A DNA stretch of 42,715 nucleotides from Streptomyces flaveolus (GCF_000716535.1 NZ_JNWV01000070.1:1-42715); one strand, 5' to 3'. Positions 24,776 to 33,957 are shown, numbered from the stretch's first letter. Translations and numbers: made by a program. Notes: generated by a model not told the origin, from the sequence alone.

Positions 24776-25771
24776 TCAGCCCTGGGGCGTCGCGGAAACG
24801 GTGGCTCCGAGCACAGCGGAGTTCCGCCACTCGGCGGGGGAAACGCCGTAGGTGGCGCGGAACACCCGGCTGAAGTGCGAGGCGCTCGTGAACCCCCAGC
24901 GGTGGGCCACTGCAGCGATCGTGAGCTCCGCCGACCGGCGGGTCAGATCGCGTCGGCAGTGTTCCAGTCTGCGCTTCTGTATCCACCGGCTGACGGTGAC
25001 GTTCTCCAGCTCGAACAGTTTGTGCAGATAGCGGACGGAGATGTGGTGCGCCCGGGCGATGGCGTCCGGCGTCAGGTCCCGATCCGACAGGTGCTGATCG
25101 ATGTAGGCCCGGATGCGCAGCAGGAACATCCGGGTGGCAGTCGGGGTGTCCGTGGAGGATTTGCCGAGTCGCTCCTCGGCCAGGGTCTGCACCATGTCCA
25201 CGACGTTGCGGGCGATCGACTCGCCCGTCCGCTCCGGGTACATCGCGGCAGTCTCCACGAGCCGGGACAGCAACGGCGTCAGCAACGCGCCGAGCGCCGA
25301 CTCGCGGCCGAACGGCGCGGCCGTGATCTGCCGCAGGTCGGACTCGCCCAGTTCCAGGACGTGCCGTGGCAGGACGAGGGACTTCGTCTGGAACGGTTCG
25401 GGGAAGGTCAGCCGTAGGGGCCGCGCCCTGTCATAAACGAAGAGCGCCCCTGACCGCACGTGCACGTCTCGCGTATCCTGCTCGACCCGGGCGTCGCCCC
25501 TGCTGAGTAGCATCACGACGACGTGGTTGTCGTTGGTGCTCCCTGTGATGAGGCGTCGGGTGCGGAGGGTCTGCATGGGGTCGCCCTCAACGGTGACGCC
25601 CCGGATGGGGCCCAGCGATGACGTACGGACCGTGCCGGAATACACCTCTTCAGGAACGCTGATGTCAACGGCTCCGAAGGTCTGGGACAGCACCTCTCGC
25701 CAGTACGTGCGTCGGCGGTGGGCCGGCACCGAGTCCGTCGTGTGGAGGGCTGTTGATGGGTCCGGCAACAT
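24776..25771 (-). CDS. AraC-family regulator with AraC_binding_2 domain
   Basis: A 331-residue one-component regulator. Residues 1-190 look like the AraC_binding_2/NphR-type sensing domain (TYWREVLSQTFGAVDISVP, LSRGDARVEQDTRDVHVRSGALFVYDRARPL, FPEPFQTKSLVLPRHVLEL). Residues 215-320 are the double helix-turn-helix: LRIRAYIDQHLSDRDLTPDAIARAHHIS, RYLHKLFELENVTVSRWIQKRRL and VAHRWGFTSASHFSRVFRATYGVSPAEWR. The start ATG at 25771 is followed by the usual N-terminus. No obvious partner gene lies on its 5' side except the FAD oxidoreductase, which is on the same strand and upstream of it, so the target is not clear. Confidence 0.87.
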   Translation of the reverse strand: MLPDPSTALHTTDSVPAHRRRTYWREVLSQTFGAVDISVPEEVYSGTVRTSSLGPIRGVTVEGDPMQTLRTRRLITGSTNDNHVVVMLLSRGDARVEQDTRDVHVRSGALFVYDRARPLRLTFPEPFQTKSLVLPRHVLELGESDLRQITAAPFGRESALGALLTPLLSRLVETAAMYPERTGESIARNVVDMVQTLAEERLGKSSTDTPTATRMFLLRIRAYIDQHLSDRDLTPDAIARAHHISVRYLHKLFELENVTVSRWIQKRRLEHCRRDLTRRSAELTIAAVAHRWGFTSASHFSRVFRATYGVSPAEWRNSAVLGATVSATPQG

Positions 25772-25965
25772 GGAAACCCCCGTCGTTCACCATACTTCTT
25801 ACGGCACACATAATGGCGGCGCGAACGGTGTCGTGACATCACGTGAATCCGTGAGACCCACAGTAAGACCGTGTCCTATGTGGTGGCGGCTCGTTGAGCT
25901 TGAGGGCGGGTGCCTGCGGCGGGTGCCGTAGGGCTCGTGGTCGGTGAGTTCGATGGGGTCGGCGG

Positions 25966-27267
25966 TCAGACCTGCGGCCAGGGACGTAGGACGCCGTCGG
26001 GGTCGTAGCGCTTCCACAGGTCGGTGACGCGGGTGCCGGTCGGTTCGGGGTAAGCGCGTGCGAACGTCGTCTTGTCAGGATTGCTCTCGAAGTTCACGTA
26101 GGCGCCGTCGGTGTGGGGGGCGAGGGGCGCCCAGGCGGCAGTCAGCGTGGCGCGGTCGTCCGGCGGGAACGCCGAGGCGATGACGAGGGTGTTCTGATGG
26201 CGGTGTGTGAACGCCATGGCGGAGGGGGCCGGGTCGTGGGCCGCGCCGCCGAGCGAACGCAGCTGAACCAGGACCGGGTCGGGGGCGGCCGACGCCGCGA
26301 CCAGGGCGCGGGCGGCGTCGGGGGTCATGTCGGTGAGCAGGCCGTTGGTCGTGCTGGATGGCATCTGCCCGGTGTTGGTGTGCAAGTGGAGCGGTGGGAC
26401 CAGCTCTGTGTAGGAGACGACATGGGCCTGCTGGGCCATGACGTCACCGATGCCGAGCAGCGGTTCGATGGCGTCGCGGATGACGGACGGGCTGTCCGAG
26501 GCAACGACGGCGGTGATGAACGCGGTGGTGGCGGCGCCCTGCGAGGACAGCATCACCGCCGTCGACAGCTCGCGCGGCGCCCGCGCCATGACGGCCTCCC
26601 AGCGCCGTAGCGTCTCCCCGGCCGGGTCCACCGCCGCGACCAGCTGTGCACGACCCACGTCACGAAACTCCATGGCCTCGATTTCGAAGGCCACCGCGAT
26701 CCCGGCACCCGCGCCGGCCCCGCGCATCACCCACAGCAGCTCAGGCTCTGCCTCGGCATCGGCACGCACGGCTGATCCGTCGGGCAGGACGACCTCGACG
26801 GCGCGGATGTGGTCGACGGTGAGCCCGTACTGCCGTACGAGCCATCCGACGCCGCCCCCGGTGGCGATGCCTCCGACACCGACGTTGCCGTGGTCGCCCG
26901 AACTGATGGCGAGCCCGTGCGGGGCGAGCGCCTGGGCGACCTGGGCCCAGCGGGCGCCCGCCTCGACGCGGACCAGACGGGAACCGCGGTCGAGGACGTC
27001 GACTCGGTGCAGCGCGCTCAGGTCGATGACGAGCCCGCCGTTGTTGGTGCCGCTGCCGGACAGGCCGTGCCCGCCGCTGCGGACGGCCACCCGAAGCCCC
27101 GTCTCCCGCGCGAACCGCAGCGCCGCCGCGACATCGCCCGCGGACTCGGGCAGGACGACGGCGGCTGGGTGGCCCACGGCCGTGTAGGTGGAGCGGAGCA
27201 GCGGGTAGCGGCGATCGTCGGGCGTGACCAACTTGCGGGCGAGTTCGACCGGCACGGTGCCGTTCAT
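25966..27267 (-). CDS. BBE-like FAD-binding oxidoreductase
   Basis: A 433-residue flavoprotein of the FAD_binding_4/berberine-bridge-like family. The FAD domain has RKLVTPDDRRYPLLR, VRSGGHGLSGSGTNNGGLVIDLS (His of GGH is the usual site of covalent 8-alpha attachment), SGDHGNVGVGGIATGGGVGW and YGLTVDHIRAVEVVLPDG; the second cysteinyl attachment site seen in bicovalent members is absent (the loop reads GDHGNVG). The C-terminal BBE motif includes AYVNFESNPDKTTFARAYPEP. The ATG at 27267-27265 overlaps the stop of the preceding LLM gene as ATGA. Substrate unknown. Confidence 0.85.
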   Translation of the reverse strand: MNGTVPVELARKLVTPDDRRYPLLRSTYTAVGHPAAVVLPESAGDVAAALRFARETGLRVAVRSGGHGLSGSGTNNGGLVIDLSALHRVDVLDRGSRLVRVEAGARWAQVAQALAPHGLAISSGDHGNVGVGGIATGGGVGWLVRQYGLTVDHIRAVEVVLPDGSAVRADAEAEPELLWVMRGAGAGAGIAVAFEIEAMEFRDVGRAQLVAAVDPAGETLRRWEAVMARAPRELSTAVMLSSQGAATTAFITAVVASDSPSVIRDAIEPLLGIGDVMAQQAHVVSYTELVPPLHLHTNTGQMPSSTTNGLLTDMTPDAARALVAASAAPDPVLVQLRSLGGAAHDPAPSAMAFTHRHQNTLVIASAFPPDDRATLTAAWAPLAPHTDGAYVNFESNPDKTTFARAYPEPTGTRVTDLWKRYDPDGVLRPWPQV

Positions 27268-28163
27268 CGCCCGCTCCGGAGAGCGCCGACGCGCTCGCGC
27301 ACCGCGGGCACGACCTCGGCGGCGAAGAGCGCGAGCTGCTGCTCGGGGTCCGCGGCGGGCCAGAAGACGAAGGTGTCGAAGCCGAGTTCCACGGCCCACT
27401 CGGCGAGGGTGTCTGCCCACCGCCGCACATCGCCGACGAGCCCCGGTCCGTCCATGTGGTCGCCGATCACGCCGATCACGTTGTAGACGCGCCGGAGCGT
27501 CCTCGGGTCGCGGCCCGCGTCGGCGACAGCCTCGTCGATGATCCGCTGACGCGAGGGCACCTCCTGCGGCGGGACGTAGATGTTCAGCGGAGAGATCCAG
27601 CCGTCGGCCAACCGGCCGGCGACGGCGAGCATCCGCGGCTTCTGGGCACCGAGCCAGAGCTCGACGGGCTTCGGGGGCACCGGTCCTGCGCGGTAACCGC
27701 CGACGGCGTGGTACTCGCTGTGCAGCCGGACGACGCCCCCGGACAGGGCCGCGCGCAGGAGCCCCAGGGACTCCTCGGTGAATGCCACCATGTCCTGCCC
27801 GCGTCGCGCCGGGCCGCCCATCGAGGCGATGGCATCGGGGATACCGCCTCCGCCGACACCGAGCTGGATCCGTCCGTCGGTGATCACACTTAGCGACGCG
27901 GCGGCCTTGGCGAGCATCACCGGCGGACGCAACTGAAGGTCGGCGACGTCGGTGAGGAAGGAGATACGGTCGGTGGCCGCGGACAGATGCGTGATCAGGG
28001 TCCAGGTGTCGAGGTGGCCGGGCTGATAGGGGTGGTCCTGGACGGCGAGGTAGTCCAGGCCCGAGTCATCCGCCGCCCGCGCAAGGCGCCGGGTTTCCAC
28101 CCAGGCCCCGGCGGAGGGGTCGAGACTCACTCCGAAGGAGAGCGGGCGTCCGTAGTCGGTCAT
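27264..28163 (-). CDS. LLM-class flavin-dependent oxidoreductase
   Basis: A 299-residue luciferase-like monooxygenase or F420-dependent enzyme: FGVSLDPSAGAWVETRRLAR, GLDYLAVQDHPYQPGHLDTWTL, TDRISFLTDVADLQLRPPVMLAKAAASL, GRIQLGVGGGG and PKPVELWLGAQKPRMLAVAGRLADGW. Whether FMN or F420 is the cofactor cannot be decided here. It is translationally coupled to the FAD oxidoreductase (ATGA) and divergent from an HxlR regulator 64 bases away, which probably controls both. Confidence 0.87.
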   Translation of the reverse strand: MTDYGRPLSFGVSLDPSAGAWVETRRLARAADDSGLDYLAVQDHPYQPGHLDTWTLITHLSAATDRISFLTDVADLQLRPPVMLAKAAASLSVITDGRIQLGVGGGGIPDAIASMGGPARRGQDMVAFTEESLGLLRAALSGGVVRLHSEYHAVGGYRAGPVPPKPVELWLGAQKPRMLAVAGRLADGWISPLNIYVPPQEVPSRQRIIDEAVADAGRDPRTLRRVYNVIGVIGDHMDGPGLVGDVRRWADTLAEWAVELGFDTFVFWPAADPEQQLALFAAEVVPAVRERVGALRSGR

Positions 28164-28199
28164 GCGTCTACGGTGCGCTGGACCGCCCCATCGGCGAAA

Positions 28200-28227
28200 T
28201 TACAGGTAAGGTGCTAATATTATGTAA
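28200..28227. promoter_or_regulatory. TTAC/GTAA repeats and -10 region of the HxlR gene
   Basis: TTACAGGTAA (28200-28209) is a small palindrome, and GTAA recurs at 28224-28227 just before the start codon; TAATAT (28215-28220) looks like a -10 hexamer. This AT-rich island in GC-rich DNA is a likely HxlR operator and promoter. The -10 lies so close to the GTG at 28228 that the transcript may be leaderless. Confidence 0.5.
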
Positions 28228-28578
28228 GTGGGCTCCATTCATGACGACACCTGCCCGAGCTTCGCGGGCACCCTCGAACTGATCGGACGCCGCTGGACGG
28301 GTTCGGTACTGCAGGCCGCCGACCGTGGCGCCCGGCGCTTCGGCGAGTACCGGGCGATGATCGACGGCATCTCCGACCGGCTGCTCTCCCAGCGTCTGAA
28401 GGAACTCGAGGCCGCGGGCCTCATCGAGCGCACCATAATCCCCACTACGCCCGTACAAGTCCGCTATCAGCTGTCCCCGGACGGCCAGGCACTGGTGGAC
28501 GCCCTGCTGCCGCTCGCGCAGTGGACCTTGCGCCGCTCGGGGCCCAGGGGTGCGGGGGCGCGTCCGTCGTCGACGTAG
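28228..28578 (+). CDS. HxlR-family transcriptional regulator
   Basis: A 116-residue winged-helix HxlR protein: DTCPSFAGTLELIGRRWTGSVLQAA with the family's redox-candidate Cys near residue 9, RRFGEYRAMIDGISDRLLSQRLKELEAAGLIERTI, and VRYQLSPDGQALVDALLPLAQW. The GTG at 28228 has no ribosome site before it and lies 8 bases after TAATAT, consistent with leaderless translation. Divergent from the LLM/FAD oxidoreductase pair. The single cysteine makes a quinone or aldehyde sensor possible, as known for some HxlR proteins, but that is inference. Confidence 0.87.
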   Translation: MGSIHDDTCPSFAGTLELIGRRWTGSVLQAADRGARRFGEYRAMIDGISDRLLSQRLKELEAAGLIERTIIPTTPVQVRYQLSPDGQALVDALLPLAQWTLRRSGPRGAGARPSST

Positions 28579-28664
28579 CCTCCGGCCGCCGCCGTCCAGG
28601 AGGCGCGCGCACTCGACGCCGCTACCGCCGGCGGCATACCCGATGACGTCCTGAAACCGCCACG

Positions 28665-28692
28665 GCCACCGCCACCGCCACCGCCACCGCCA
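28665..28692. repeat. (GCCACC)4 hexanucleotide microsatellite
   Basis: Four perfect GCCACC units plus GCCA in the short gap after the HxlR gene. No gene is recognised around it. Confidence 0.8.
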
Positions 28693-28760
28693 TGGGCACG
28701 CAGCTGCCAGTTCCCGCGGATGTCGCGTGATCGGTGTCAGTGCGAAGTGATGCCACCAAG

Positions 28761-29645
28761 TCAGCTGTCCGTGGCGATGCGCACGGCGTCCCCGGACGTG
28801 CGTGCGGAGTCGTCCAGGGAGGCGAGCAGGCGCAGTCGGTCTTCGGAGTCGCTGCCGGGGCGGGCGTGGTAGGTGACGAGGGTCTGTCCTTGAGTGCCGG
28901 GGATCAGCAATTTCTCGTAGTGCAGCTCCAAGGGACCGACCTGCGGGTTTTGCAGCAGGCTGGTCCCGGTGGCCTTGTGCTTGACGTCCTGACGTGCCCA
29001 CAGCTTGCGGAAGCGTTCGCTGCGTACGGACAGCTCTCCCACGATCTCGACGAGTCGCGGATCGTCGACGTCCGGTCCGACGACGGACCGCAGATAGGGC
29101 ACGATCCGGGCGGTCATCTCCTCCCAGTCGGCATGCAGCGCTCGCAGTCCCGGTTCCAGGAAGGCGTCGAGGATGCTGTTGCGGCCGGGTGCGTTGAACG
29201 GTGAGAGGGCAACGGCCAGGGGGTTGGCGACGAGAACATCCATGTACGTGCCGTGGACGTACGCCGGGGTCAGCGGCCAGGTGTTGATCAGGGTGCGGAT
29301 GCCGTCGCCGACTTTCTCGGGGCGGCAAGAACGCCGGGGGCGGGTGCTGGGAGAGGTGGCCAGCCGGACGAGGTAGGCGGTGGCCTCCTCGTCCAGTTGC
29401 AGTGCGTTGGCGATGCTGACCAGGACCTGTTCGGAGGGGTGCCGGTCACGGCCTTGCTCGAGCCGAACGTAATAGTCGGAGCTGACACCGGCAAGGAAGG
29501 CGACCTCCTCCCTGCGCAGGCCCGGGACGCGCCGGTTGCCGGCGTCGGGGATGCCCACGGCGGCAGGCTGGACGAGTTCCCGGCGGGCCCGCAGGTACTT
29601 CGCCAGGGCTCCCGGATCACCGTTGGCTGTCATGCGTTCCAGCAT
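28761..29645 (-). CDS. XRE-family regulator with MmyB-like ligand domain
   Basis: 294 residues if begun at ATG 29645, or 290 from ATG 29633, which has a weak GGA ribosome site; the exact start is open. The N-terminal helix-turn-helix has LAKYLRARRELVQPAAVGI, RRVPGLRREEVAFLAGVSSDYYVRLEQGRDRHPSE. The MmyB-like domain follows (TPAYVHGTYMDVLVANPLAVALSPF, HKATGTSLLQNPQVGPLELHYEKLLIPGTQGQTLVTY). It is the second regulator of this type in the window, again divergent from an SDR gene, and probably regulates the SDR/hydroxyacid dehydrogenase operon. Confidence 0.87.
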   Translation of the reverse strand: MLERMTANGDPGALAKYLRARRELVQPAAVGIPDAGNRRVPGLRREEVAFLAGVSSDYYVRLEQGRDRHPSEQVLVSIANALQLDEEATAYLVRLATSPSTRPRRSCRPEKVGDGIRTLINTWPLTPAYVHGTYMDVLVANPLAVALSPFNAPGRNSILDAFLEPGLRALHADWEEMTARIVPYLRSVVGPDVDDPRLVEIVGELSVRSERFRKLWARQDVKHKATGTSLLQNPQVGPLELHYEKLLIPGTQGQTLVTYHARPGSDSEDRLRLLASLDDSARTSGDAVRIATDS

Positions 29646-29888
29646 AGGTATGCGCCGGCTCGTCCGGGTGGCCCTGCCAGTCCCAGTCTCAGGCGGTCCT
29701 GGGCGACGCGCGACAGGTCCCGCACAGTGGCACAAGCACGGCCGCAACCGACAGGGACAGACGGTGAGCGCCATCCCGCCCCACCGACAGGGCAGGGCGA
29801 CGCTGTTGCCCCTGGGGAGCTCGTCCGTACTGGTCACTTACCGGTTCTGCCGTACTTTCCGCACTTGCACCCCGACCGAGGAACACCC

Positions 29889-30812
29889 ATGTCCGAACTC
29901 TTCCGTACTCCCTTCGACCGCCACTCGACCAGTGCGGAGGTGATCGACGGTGTCGACCTCTCCGGCAAGCGCGCCGTGATCACTGGCGCCACATCCGGCA
30001 TCGGCGTGGAGACCGCCCGGGCCCTGGCGTACGCCGGCGCCGAGATCACCCTCGCGGTCCGGCGCCCCGACGCCGGAGAGCAGGTTGCAGCCGACCTGCG
30101 GACAAAGACCGGCAACGACGCCGTCCACGTCGCCCGGGTGGACGTGGCGGACCTGGACTCCGTCAACGCGTTCACCGCTGCCTGGGCCGGCCCCCTGCAC
30201 ATCCTGGTCAACAACGCCGGGATCATGATGCTCCCCGAACTGGAGCGGGGCACCGGCGGGCACGAGCAGCAGTTCGCCACCAACTACCTGGGACACTTCG
30301 CCCTGGCCCTGGGCCTGCACAGCGCACTCGCCGACGCCGGCGGTGCGCGCATGGTGACCGTCTCCTCCAGCGGCCACCTGTTCTCCCCGGTTGTCTTCGA
30401 CGACCTCGACTACCGCTTCCGCCCCTACGACGCGCTCGGCGCCTACGGCCAGTCCAAGACCGCCGAGGTCCTCCTTGCCGTCGAGGCGGACCGTCGCTGG
30501 TCGAGCGAGGGCATCAGGGCGAACGCGCTCCACCCCGGGGCGATCGCCACCAATCTGCAGCGGCACACCGGCGGCCTGAAGACACCCGAGCCCTACCGGA
30601 AGACCATCGAGCAGGGCGCGGCCACCTCCGTCTTCCTCGCCGCCTCCCCGCTGGCGGAAGGCGTCGGCGGACGCTACTTCGAAGACGTCAACGAAGCCCC
30701 GCAGGTCACCTCGCGGCCGACACAACTGGGCGTGCCGGGAGTGGCGGCGTACGCACTCGATGCCGCGAACGCCGAGCGCCTGTGGGACCTCGGCACCACC
30801 ATCCTGCGCTGA
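29889..30812 (+). CDS. SDR-family oxidoreductase (retinol dehydrogenase-like)
   Basis: A 307-residue SDR: VDLSGKRAVITGATSGIG with the TGxxxGIG cofactor motif, NNAGIM, catalytic Ser in TVSSSGHLFSP and Tyr/Lys in YGQSKTAEVLL, and a C-terminal part with ALDAANAERLWDLG found in the WW-oxidoreductase/retinol-dehydrogenase-like group. AGGA precedes the ATG at 29889 by about eight bases; the much longer open frame upstream is a shadow of the divergent regulator. It is probably co-transcribed with the dehydrogenase 44 bases downstream. Confidence 0.87.
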   Translation: MSELFRTPFDRHSTSAEVIDGVDLSGKRAVITGATSGIGVETARALAYAGAEITLAVRRPDAGEQVAADLRTKTGNDAVHVARVDVADLDSVNAFTAAWAGPLHILVNNAGIMMLPELERGTGGHEQQFATNYLGHFALALGLHSALADAGGARMVTVSSSGHLFSPVVFDDLDYRFRPYDALGAYGQSKTAEVLLAVEADRRWSSEGIRANALHPGAIATNLQRHTGGLKTPEPYRKTIEQGAATSVFLAASPLAEGVGGRYFEDVNEAPQVTSRPTQLGVPGVAAYALDAANAERLWDLGTTILR

Positions 30813-30856
30813 ACGCGGTCATGAAATACGGCGAAGATCCTCAAGGAGGCAGGCAC

Positions 30857-31702
30857 ATGAGCAACATCAGAAGAGTCGGTTTCGTCGGGCTCGGTGACCA
30901 AGGCGGGCCCATTGCCGAGGCGATCAGCGAGCAGGGTTTCGAACTGCACGTATGGGCGCGCCGGCCGGCGTCGCTGTCCGCCGTGGCGGCTGTACCGCAC
31001 GTGGTTCACGACACGGTGGCCGCCCTGGCGGCCTCCGCGGAGCTGATCGGGCTCTGCCTGCGGGACGACTCGGACATCTGGAGCCTGCTCGGCGACCAGC
31101 GACTCCTGGCGAACACCGCCCCCGGCACGATTATCGTCAACCACGGGACAGGCGACCCCGCCGAGGCCGAGCGGATCGGCGCGCACGTCGCCGAAGCGGG
31201 CGCGCTCTATCTTGACGCACCCGTCAGCGGCGGCGGTCCGGGCGCCCGCGCCCGCACCTTGACCACATTCGTCGGCGGGCACTCAGGCACCTTCCACACC
31301 GCACGTCCGGTGTTCGAGGCTTTCAGCGACACCGTGCGGCTGATGGGTCCGGTCGGAGCCGGGCAGCTCACCAAGCTGTTCAACAACGCACTGACCATCA
31401 CCAACATGAAGAACGCCGAAGACGTCCTCGCCCTGGCCGAACAGCTCGGTCTCGACCTGCCCACGCTGATCGAGACCATCGGCGCCAGCAGTGGCGGCAG
31501 CGCGGCACTACGCGCCCTCGGCACCGACATCACCCCCGACCTCGCCGAACACCTCCACTCGCTGATGCGCAAGGACATGCAGCACTTCGCGCATGCCGTA
31601 CGCGAGCGCGGCGCACGTCCCGACGAGGTCCTGGCACGCGGTGAGGCCGGCGCGTCCGGTCTGGTCCAAGCCGCCCGCCTGATCGCCCGGGCCAGGACCT
31701 GA
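30857..31702 (+). CDS. Beta-hydroxyacid dehydrogenase family (3-hydroxyisobutyrate dehydrogenase-like)
   Basis: 281 residues. N-terminal Rossmann motif GFVGLGDQGGPIAEA, LDAPVSGGGPGARARTLTTFVGG (substrate loop) and GAGQLTKLFNNAL containing the catalytic Lys of the family. Such enzymes oxidise beta-hydroxyacids or reduce their aldehydes with NAD(P). GGAGG lies eight bases before the ATG at 30857. Same strand as, and 44 bases after, the SDR, so the two are likely one operon under the divergent MmyB-type regulator. Confidence 0.87.
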   Translation: MSNIRRVGFVGLGDQGGPIAEAISEQGFELHVWARRPASLSAVAAVPHVVHDTVAALAASAELIGLCLRDDSDIWSLLGDQRLLANTAPGTIIVNHGTGDPAEAERIGAHVAEAGALYLDAPVSGGGPGARARTLTTFVGGHSGTFHTARPVFEAFSDTVRLMGPVGAGQLTKLFNNALTITNMKNAEDVLALAEQLGLDLPTLIETIGASSGGSAALRALGTDITPDLAEHLHSLMRKDMQHFAHAVRERGARPDEVLARGEAGASGLVQAARLIARART

Positions 31703-31808
31703 GCCTTCCACCAGGCCCGTCCAGTCGGCTGAGGGCAGCAGGGCCCGGGTTCACCGGTGGTGGAGGGGGCTGTCGCCGTCGAAGAGTGGTGTCCACATGC
31801 CGTATCTC

Positions 31809-32385
31809 TCAGTCGCGCACCACGGTCAGGACACCCATGATCCCGATGGCCGCGATGGGGAGGTTGATGCAGAACCCCCAGCGCCAGTCGGCGTACTCGG
31901 TCAAAAGCCCGCCAAGCAACAGGCCCAGGGCGCCGCCCGCGGTGGCTACGGCGCCGTGGACGCCGAAAGCCTTGGCGCGCTCCCTGGCGTCGGTGAAGGC
32001 CAGGGAGATCAGCGCCAGGGCGGCAGGAGCGAGGAGCGCGCCGAACACGCCGTGAGGGCACGGGCAGTGAGGAGCGTGGGCAGATTCTGCGCCGCACCAC
32101 CGAGGCCCGAGGCGAGGGCGAAGCCGACCAATCCGATCACGAACACCCTCTTGCGCCCCCAGAGGTCGCCCAGCCGTCCGCCCAGAATGAGCAGACCTCC
32201 GAAGGCCAAGCCGTATGCGGTGATGACCCGCTGTCGGTCGCCGTCGGTGAAGGGAGGTCGTGCTGAGCGGGCGGCAAGGCGATGTTCATGATCGCCCCCG
32301 TCCAAGAAGACCAGCAACTGGGCGACCGCAATGAAAAGCAGGGCCAACCAGCGGCGAGGTCGGGACGGTGGACGTCTTGGGACAT
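31809..32385 (-). pseudogene. EmrB/QacA-like MFS efflux transporter, frameshifted and truncated
   Basis: A good start (AAAGGA, ATG at 32385, MSQDVHRPDL) is followed by successive frame changes that together spell the N-terminal half of an MFS drug exporter: LALLFIAVAQLLVFLDG, AIMNIALP, VITAYGLAFGGLLILGGRLGDLWGRKRVFVIG, then VFGALLAPAALALISLAFTD, GAVATAGGALGLLLGGLLTEYADWRWGFCINLPIAAIGI, ending at a stop at 31809. Several frameshifts are needed to read it through, and the second half of the transporter is missing. It is certainly inactive. Neither neighbour is clearly its regulator. Confidence 0.85.
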
Positions 32386-32399
32386 GACTTGCATTCCTT

Positions 32400-33339
32400 T
32401 GAGGTGTCGTTCGTCGGCCGGGTTCTCCGGCCGCGCTGCGTCAGCGGAAGCGCCGTGCCGGTGAGCGGAGGCGCGGTTGTCGGCATCGATCAGGCGGCGC
32501 GGTGGACAGGCCGTGGCGGAGGTCGCGCACCGTGCACATGCCGTCGGCCGGATGTCGGGCGAGGCGGGTGGCGTTCCAGGTCACGACACGGGCCTGGTCG
32601 GCGGTCAGCCGGTCGCCGACCTACGACTCCCGCCCCCGGAGCGGGCGACCGCGGCGTCCGCCCCGGCCGAAGCCGGGGAGAGATCGGCGACCCGTACGTT
32701 GCCCCAGATCCGCCGAGCACCACGTCGTCCGCGGTGCCGTCGATCTCCCGGCCGGAAGTCGTCGCTGTGGGCCGTCAAGCTGCGGTAGGTCACCGATTCG
32801 CCCGCCCAACCCGCCAGCAAGCCGACCTTGTCGGCTGCGGCGGCGAACGGGACGGTGCCGCCGTCCTCGGCGACATCGGCCTCCTCGCGGTCGGCGTCAT
32901 CGCGGAGGTACGCCGCCAGAGGATGGCACTCCCTGACACTTCCCGGAGCGGTGGGCCACCAGTGAAAGGCATATGGAACGGAGCGTCAAAAATATCTTGA
33001 CCCATCGTTAGTTCGCGTTCTGGCAGACGTAACGGAAGGGCCGGCTCGCGACGACCGGCCTGTCGCAGGCACGTCGAGAGCCATCGCCGGTTCTTCGGCT
33101 GCGGTGTCGTGATCAGGGACGTAGAACAAGACGGCAGTACGCCTGCCGCGATCCCCACCATGTCGTCGAGCCCTGCCCCACCCAAGGCGGACCAGGGCGA
33201 TTCCTCCTCCTTCACCTCTCATGCGGGTACAACTGCCGCGCGCGTTGATCAGCACGCAGAGGGCGGTCCCCTTCGGGACGCCGGAGTCCGAGGCCGGAGC
33301 AGATGCTGATCGAGTGCTTGCCGGCAAGGTACAAAATTG
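32400..33339. other. No intact gene; possible decayed coding sequence on minus strand
   Basis: On the minus strand between about 33003 and 32600 the sense is protein-like but split over frames: AAYLRDDADREEADVAEDGG, TVPFAAAADKVGLLAGWAGE and SVTYRSLTAHSDDFRP, then EIDGTADDVVLGGSG in another frame and NVRVADLSPASAGAD in a third. I do not recognise the family. The stretch is probably a gene that has decayed like the MFS transporter beside it. Confidence 0.35.
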
Positions 33340-33359
33340 TTTGGCGATCGCTCGTCAAA
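33340..33359. promoter_or_regulatory. Imperfect palindrome before tetR, candidate operator (box 1)
   Basis: TTTGGCGATCGCTCGTCAAA is symmetric at 8 of 10 base pairs and contains the core CGATCGCTCG, which fits CGANCGNTCG. It ends 16 bases before the TetR start codon, where autoregulation would act. Confidence 0.6.
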
Positions 33360-33375
33360 GAGCTATGGTGGACTG

Positions 33376-33957
33376 ATGGCACGCACTCGTGAGTTCGACA
33401 CCGAAGCCGCCGTCACCGCGGCGATGGAGGTGTTCCGGCAAACCGGATACGGTGGCGCATCCGTGCGGGACCTGGCCGAGGCCATGGAGATCGGCAGTGG
33501 TTCGCTCTACGCGGCCTTCGGCAGCAAGGAGGGTCTCTACCTGGCCGCACTGGACTTGTACCGGCGGCGCTACGCGTTGCCGTTCATCGAGATGCTGCGG
33601 GCCGGCGGTGACGTGCGCGAGACGGTCCGTGCGGCTTTCGAAGCAGTGATAGACGAGATCACCTGTGGTCCCGGTCAGGCGTCATGCCTGATCGTAGGGG
33701 CGGCCATGGAGCGGGCGCACAGCGATGCGCAGGTGGCTGAGCGGCTCCGCACGACGACGCAGTTGCTTGAACTCACACTCTTCGAGGTGATCGTCGAGGC
33801 GCAGGGACGCGGCGAGATAGAAGCCGGCCGGAGCGCCGCGGATCTCGCGGGATTCCTCGTCATGACCTTCCAGGGGCTGCGGGTCATGGGCGCCATCAAT
33901 GCGGATCGCGCCGCGCTGACGCGGGCCGCAGAGGTCGCTCTGAACTGCCTTCGTTGA
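33376..33957 (+). CDS. TetR/AcrR-family transcriptional regulator
   Basis: A 193-residue TetR regulator. The N-terminal helix-turn-helix is ARTREFDTEAAVTAAMEVFR, QTGYGGASVRDLAEAMEIGSGSLYAAFGSKEGLYLAALDLY, of the kind with the conserved GSLYAAFGSKE recognition helix. The C-terminal ligand domain (about residues 75-190) contains GQASCLIVGAAMERAHSDAQVAE and FLVMTFQGLRVMGAI, typical of the TetR_C group near oxidoreductases. I use the ATG at 33376 (GGTGGA just upstream) since MARTREFD is the normal start. Identical CGANCGNTCG cores occur before it and near the following genes, so it probably controls this block. Confidence 0.88.
   Translation: MARTREFDTEAAVTAAMEVFRQTGYGGASVRDLAEAMEIGSGSLYAAFGSKEGLYLAALDLYRRRYALPFIEMLRAGGDVRETVRAAFEAVIDEITCGPGQASCLIVGAAMERAHSDAQVAERLRTTTQLLELTLFEVIVEAQGRGEIEAGRSAADLAGFLVMTFQGLRVMGAINADRAALTRAAEVALNCLR

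Noticed and set aside
25772..25965. Segment between the AraC and FAD oxidoreductase genes as an IS end
   Set aside because: It recalls sequence next to insertion elements, but I cannot identify a terminal repeat or transposase codons.
28665..28692. Repeat considered as CRISPR
   Set aside because: Six-base units without spacers are a simple microsatellite.
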